In this document: positions 46,101 to 51,266 of the stretch, one piece after another
Layout of the letters: each line of letters begins with the position of its first letter
Position numbering within the stretch: position 1 is the stretch's first letter
DNA from: Conoideocrella luteorostrata
Taxonomy: Eukaryota > Ascomycota > Sordariomycetes > Hypocreales > Clavicipitaceae
Length of the DNA stretch: 51,266 bases
Direction of reading: 5' to 3'
Assembly (NCBI GenBank): GCA_032433595.1
Contig: JASWJB010000317.1
Location: 1 to 51,266, forward strand
Notes under the pieces: generated by a model
The model's input: only the letters and a program-made list of their open reading frames with translations
Database searches by the model: none
What the model was told of the DNA's origin: nothing
Program-made: the position numbers and the translations under genes

Positions 46101-47898
46101 TACGTACTTGAGTAGAAGGCACGGGGTAGGCCGTAACTATGGAATTGCCCAGATTAGCTCCCCCGCCTCCCATCCTCCTCTCCTTGTTTCTATCTTTACC
46201 TTGTTCCGCTCTCGCATTGCTCACTTCTCACACGGTTTGCATTATAATACAATTCTCTTACACGATGTTCCTTGGTCGATCGCATTTAGACCCTGGTCGA
46301 TCCAACGTGTCCCCAATTCTTTTTTTATTTGGGGAGGGCTTTTTGGTTTTTACATCCACCAGACCCTTCATGCCGCTGTCATCGCGGACGTGGACGTGGA
46401 CCTTGACCCGCTAGCCCACGTATTCCTGCCGTGACAGTAACTGCAACAGCTACTTTACCTGCAATACAATAATACCTGCTGCTACGTGCCTTCCAGTTCC
46501 AATCGCCAGGTCACGCAACAAAGGTCCAACGAAGGAGCCGCCCTAGCTGGCAACCAGGCCAAGCGTAACCAAGGGCTTTCGAGCTCCACCCCACCGACTC
46601 GAGTTCCCCATCTCCACCAGCCGCATCACACCCCAACCCAACACAACACACACAACTAACACACAAATTTGTACGGAGTACTGTGCGTACGGATGGAACA
46701 GAGGGACGGACGGGCAGACAGACACATCCATCAACACACTCATGCACACACACACACCTCTTCTTGTCTTGACATCAGCGCAGGCGCGGGCGCAGGCGCA
46801 AGCTCAAATACCGGCAGAGGCATAGCCAACTCTCCAGGTCGAATGTACATAGCTATCCACACGCACTTTCAGCATCAGGTCTTGTCTGGGTCAATGGTGT
46901 TAATGGTATCCGCCTCTCCCAGACTGCAAGCCGGCTTCCCCCCGAAAAGTTTTATTATTATCCTCGTCGCCGGACCAGACCCATGGGTTGTTGGTTGTCC
47001 TAGTTTCTGGATTCTTGATCTCCCATTCTTAAGCTCCTGTCCCTCACATCTCCCGCTCGCGTCCTTGCACTCTTTCCCCCTCTTCATTTCACAGCGATTC
47101 AGACACTTCCGTTTCGAAGAGCCCTCAATCAGGTTCGGTCGGCCAGGATTCTTCTCTGTGACCTCCGTGCTTTTCTCCTCAAAACGGAAGCACCGTGGGT
47201 CACAGACTTCACCCGGGGGCTTGACAAGGAACCCTCGAGGAACCGAGACCCTAGTCTGTTCAGTCTGTTGTTTGGTGTCGGGGCGTCTCCAGTTTGAACT
47301 CCAGTTACCTGCCTCCAGCCCCAGCTTCCAGCTTCCAGCCCCCGCCAGGCTTGGAACGGGGCAGTACGGAAAGCCTCACTGGGCCCGGCGTGGCATCTGG
47401 CATCTGGCACCAGGTCTGGTACACCTGCAAGTGAGCCAGCTCCAGCTGCACAAATTCCGTTGGCCGCTGCAGCCCTCGCGACCAGCGGCCCTCCCGCGGC
47501 CCTTCTGAGACGCCCTGGAAGCAAGGTGCAGCCTTGCTCGTCTGGCACCTTTTCGAAATCCAGCCAGCCTCTAAGTCCCTTGATAATTCGCTGCTTACCT
47601 CTGGCAGTTGGTGACTAGAGCAGATACATTGCCCGCTCCAACAGCAGCCAGGTCCCAACCGGCAGACCTCCACACAAGCTGCACAAGTTTGGACACGCTA
47701 CCTGCTGGAACACGCTGTTGGGGTTCTCAGCGTTTATAGAAGACCACTGACTCGGCTCACAACACCCACTATTGCCGTCATCGCTGCCGCTCACTCACAC
47801 GCTTACACCCACCTCGACGCTTTTCGGCCGTTGCCCTCCGTCTTTGTCCTCTGAACATCTTCACAAACAGCTACTTTTTGTACGCGGCGGAATAAACC
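46101..47898 (+). promoter_or_regulatory. Probable promoter and long leader region of the copper-fist gene
   Basis: About 1.8 kb of pyrimidine- and C-rich sequence leading to the start at 47899. It contains a CA tract near 46730-46758, GCAGGCGC-type repeats near 46780-46803, a CAGCTTC tandem near 47323-47340 and a GGCATCT tandem near 47392-47408. The last ~100 bp before the ATG include a pyrimidine-rich stretch typical of fungal transcription starts. A long open frame from 46669 is biased by composition and has no domain, so I treat this region as non-coding. Confidence 0.45.
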
Positions 47899-49490
47899 AT
47901 GTTGATAGACGGCGAGAAGTACGCTTGCGAGGCCTGCGTTCGTGGCCATCGTGTCAGCAATTGCCAACACTCTGGTAAGTCTCAATGCCTTCTCTACACT
48001 CTTTTGTTGGCTGCGTGCCATTTGCGCCTCTCTTCGCTCCAACTCGCGGAGCTCTTAGACGCCAATCCTCCAACAATGGCAGCCATGCGAAGCACGGAGA
48101 TTGCCCAATTACCCTCGTCATGTAATAGCACATCAAAGCATTGGCAATGATATTTGAACGAAGGGGTTCTGACATATATGTGTTTTTCTTGTCTTTTTGT
48201 AGATCGCCCACTTCAACACATCAACAAGAAGGGTCGTCCGGTGTCGCAATGCCACCACTGTCGCACGATGCGGAAGTCGCGGTCTGCTCACATCAAGTGT
48301 GACTGCGGCGAGAAAACGAGCAAGTGTTCTCACTTACAACAGCCAGTCGACGGACACAGAGGTGAGCTTTTGTACCACGACATGAACTCAAGGCTTGGCC
48401 ATGTACCCTGCCTCAAGCTTGGTCTTTTCTAATGAGTTGTTAATGAACAGAAACCTGTTGCTGCAACCACGGTGGACGCTGCACTTGCGCTCTCAAGAAG
48501 GAGCCTTCTTTGGACACTGTCCCAGAAGCTGAACCCGGCCCTGATCCGCTGGCCACTTCCGCAGCACGACCTAAGCCGCCTGCCAGACGTCGACGAGCAA
48601 ACACAGTCCACTCGGACGGTGCTATGGCATTCGATCAAAACGGCAACCATAAACCTGCTACGAAACACAACAGAGCGGCTCAGAAAAGCGGCCCATATCA
48701 GCTGAACAGAGTCAATTCTGCAACCAGCGCGAGTAGTCTCGGGGCCAGCTCAGAGGGCATGCTCTGTCAGGACGGATGCGTGCCAGACTCGTTCAGCAAC
48801 CGGTCCCGAGCAGCCACGGCTCGCGAACAACGACGTGTCAAGTCCGAAACCGCTTCGCCATTGATGTCTGGCAGCAGCTTCACTCATCTGCCGGCGAGAC
48901 TACCCCCACTGGACCTGTCGGGGATTGAGTACCCCTCCTACGTTGGCAACAGTACCTTCGAAATGTTTGGCTCTAGTGTGGCCTCAGAAGTCGACGGACC
49001 GATCTTCAGTGCCGGTCTCAGCGCAACTTCTGTAGATTGGAGTCACTATGACCTAGGTGAGGCCAAGCCAGAAAACTTTGCACCATCTAGTTACAGCCAA
49101 GCTGGTGGCCAGAGCTTCAATGGTGTCTTTGATTTCGGAAGCGGATCCGAGCAGCTGCCCCGCCTTGCCAACACGACTTCAACGTCAGGTGAGGTATCAG
49201 AAGTCGAAGACTTCATGGGCAACGGAGACGCCGATCTTGACAGCGGATTTGGCACAAGCAGTTTTGTTCGCCAAGCCAATATCGTTGGCAGTTCAACAGA
49301 CTTGACCAGCATTGGCTACGAAAGCTTTTACAACAAGAACTCTGACAGCAACGTTGCCGTTGGAACCATCTCCATGGTAGAAGAAGATCCTGCTTTCTGG
49401 ATGCCCAACTACAATGAACGCATCGCGCCTGTGGACGAAAGCCCCGATCCTACGACGGCAACGTCTATGGGTACCTTTTGGGAACTATAA
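47899..49490 (+). CDS. Copper-fist transcription factor (GRISEA/Cuf1/Mac1-like)
   Basis: Three exons encode about 424 residues. Introns are 47975-48202 (GTAAGT...TAG, 228 nt) and 48362-48450 (GTGAGC...CAG, 89 nt). The N-terminal copper fist is complete: Cys10, Cys13, Cys22 and His24 (YACEACVRGHRVSNCQH) form the zinc site, and KKGRP (34-38) is the minor-groove contact. Further Cys follow in QCHHCR and HIKCDCGEK. Intron 1 cuts the domain just after the zinc site. A second Cys cluster (about 81-91, CCCNHGGRCTCALKKE) is suited to binding Cu(I). The rest is a Ser/Asn/acidic activation-type region ending in MGTFWEL. Copper-fist proteins sense copper and control uptake genes (Mac1, GRISEA, Cuf1) or detoxification genes (Ace1, Amt1). 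The cluster spacing is CxCx5CxC rather than the classic Mac1 repeat, so I leave the subtype open, slightly favouring GRISEA/Cuf1. Confidence 0.93.
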
Positions 49491-49851
49491 AACGAATTGA
49501 GAATTTAGGAAGTACTCAGTCTTCCTTCGTTCAAATTTTCTTCCTCCATTTTGGTACGTGCAATATACTGCCAGCGAATATCCAAAGGCACGTCATGGGC
49601 CAAGCCTGATGCTCATGTTCATAATACATGGCTTGCGCTTCCCAACCGACAAGCAATTTTGACTTCGCAAGCTTGAGCCTAGAGTTCAGTCTTTTCTTTG
49701 GAAAAAGTGCATTTAAGAGCAATGCATCATCTTCATTCATGTTTTCTTGGCTATGGGAAATCGTCTCGATCTTTGCATCATCCACTGGTTGGGCTCTCTT
49801 ATCGCACCTTTCAAGGCGAGAGGGTTTCGGCCTTTTCAGCTTATTGATTTC

Positions 49852-49982
49852 CTTTTTCTTTTTCTTTTTCTTTTTCATGGTGTTTTGGGATAGACTATGA
49901 CGGGCCGCATTACGTCGCACAAGTGTCAAGGTGAGAGACGGGGAGTATGGTGTCAACTTCTATATAAGAAAAAGAAAAAGAA
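49852..49982. repeat. Inverted CTTTTT / AAAAAG tracts
   Basis: A CTTTTT tandem at 49852-49876 is followed about 90 bp later by its complement, an AAAAAG tandem at 49966-49982. The RNA from either strand could fold into a hairpin of about 17 pairs. Confidence 0.6.
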
Positions 49983-51228
49983 CTTGGGCTATGCTTTGAT
50001 TCTGTCGAGGGTCGACCACATAGCAGCAAGTCGCTTCCGATGTTTGGGTTTTACATATTAAGGTGGTGGTGGTGTTCTTGGTTATTGGCATGTTCTTGTT
50101 TGGGTCTGCTACGAGCCCGCACTGACGCACTTGGGGCGGTCATATAAACATACACATATTACATTACAGAAAAATGTCGACGGTGCTATGGCATTATTTT
50201 CGAAAGTTGGAAGAAGTGGGAAACATGGACGAGCATACCTATGAACATAAAAAATTATGAAGTTTACGGAATGCAGATAGACTTGGTTTAGGTCCCAGAA
50301 TTTGTGGGAGCACCATCCTTATGTTAGACTTTTCGCGTTCTCGGGTACCTTTGATCTGGAAAGTGGGAGTTGCATATAGAGGACTATAGAGCAGCGTTTT
50401 GGTGGTTTCGATTTGAAGCCACGGATATTTTCGTCCCAAGACTGGTTTCTTCTTTACGTCCTTCCTGGTGACGGGTTGGCCGGACCAACATCAAGATCTA
50501 GCTCAACTGCAACAGTCCGGGACATTGAGCATCTAGGCAAGTATTGAGAATGACGACATGCAAATGTCAGCACCAGCAAAGCAGAGCTGGTTCAGATGCC
50601 TTTTGAAAGGTGTATTGTAGTTATGTATCGCGAGCTGAGGGTTGCAACCGGACCGACAAAGTCTTGACATCGGCCCCATCTCGGTCGTCTCCGTGGGCTC
50701 GGTACCATAGGCGGGGGGGAGGTGCCAAGGATGCCCCGGGGAGCAAGATTAGTTGACACTGCAAATAGTTGGAAAATGGGAGTGTAATCGCCTTACCACG
50801 TAGTAGTAGCTATTAGCTATAGCGTTGGGTTGGCGAGATGTTGGCCGCTCGTTGCCAAATCAGAAAGGAGGGAGATGGTCCTGACTGTCTGTCAATTAAG
50901 TCAGGTCTTCCGATGTTGCTATGACAGCCCACCGAAGCTCGACCAAGTCGATGTCCTCTTTCGCCACTTAGTAGCCGAATGTATCAGCAGGTCGGTCCTT
51001 AACTCGGCTTTCGGTACTCGATGCCGCATGGAGGACCGAATGGAGTAATGACAAGGGGGTATCGAGCAAGGCAGTGAGTGATGAAGCTACTCGGCCAAAG
51101 CTCAAGGACTATTTATTGCATTGATATCACAAGTAAGCACTGCATTGCTCATGTTGTTGCCTTCTTTCCAGGAACGACTCTTGACGAGGGAGGGGGTACG
51201 TTGGTGGACATTAATTGAGTCCTTTAAG

Positions 51229-51259
51229 TATATATATATATATATATCTATATATATAT
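51229..51259. repeat. TA microsatellite
   Basis: Nearly pure TA dinucleotides interrupted by one C, at the end of the window. Confidence 0.85.
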
Positions 51260-51266
51260 CGTAGAT

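Larger units (their letters stand above)
49491..51266. other. Intergenic, no supported gene
   Basis: About 1.8 kb holding the copper-fist 3' region. A minus-strand frame from an ATG at 49878 (about 115 codons, starting with a Lys run encoded by the repeat) has no recognised domain and probably lies in the 3' untranslated region. Confidence 0.5.

Noticed and set aside
46669..47508. Long plus-strand open frame of 279 codons upstream of the copper-fist gene
   Set aside because: It is low in stops because the sequence is C- and pyrimidine-rich. The protein has no domain, and it includes CA-repeat and tandem-repeat translations.
49531..49878. Minus-strand frame beginning with a poly-Lys run
   Set aside because: The Lys run is the translation of the CTTTTT repeat. 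The rest has no domain and overlaps the probable 3' region of the copper-fist gene.

Overview
The window is nuclear DNA from a filamentous ascomycete (Pezizomycotina). The evidence is short spliceosomal introns (48-102 nt, one of 228 nt) with GTRNGN donors and YAG acceptors, long intergenic spaces, and fungus-specific families: a copper-fist regulator, a fungal phytochrome hybrid kinase and a Bud22 protein. A dispersed TACTCCGTAC-type palindrome and the general gene content suggest Hypocreales/Sordariomycetes. That placement is an inference.

Layout. 0-4 kb: a divergent mitochondrial pair, a UbiB/ADCK2-type (Cqd1-like) atypical kinase on the minus strand and cytochrome c heme lyase (CYC3) on the plus strand, sharing a ~0.56 kb promoter region. 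4.5-9.9 kb: an acidic/lysine-rich nucleolar RRM-like protein, an unrecognised protein whose reading frame needs a 48-nt intron, and the Bud22-family ribosome-biogenesis factor. 10.3-11.4 kb: a four-exon short-chain dehydrogenase. 11.4-15.4 kb: gene-poor. 15.4-19.8 kb: an oxoglutarate/malate-type mitochondrial carrier and the Rad4/XPC DNA-damage recognition protein. 22.6-27.5 kb: a full-size, intronless ABCA-type transporter. 28.9-33.5 kb: a fungal phytochrome (PAS-GAF-PHY-HisKA-HATPase-REC). 33.5-47.9 kb: 14.4 kb in which I find no intact gene, lying between the divergently oriented phytochrome and a copper-fist transcription factor at 47.9-49.5 kb. 49.5-51.3 kb: no gene seen.

How the genes work together. 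Most are housekeeping genes that cluster loosely by role: mitochondrial (Cqd1-like, CYC3, carrier), nucleolar (the SRP40-like protein, Bud22), and environmental sensing or repair (Rad4, phytochrome, copper-fist). There is no operon-like or secondary-metabolite gene set. I did not find a clearly new multi-gene system. The points most worth a second look are the 14.4 kb gene desert between two regulators, the palindrome family confined to non-coding DNA, and the stop codon within the unrecognised gene at 6.5-8.0 kb. Splice sites, residue positions and family assignments were read by eye, with no database search.
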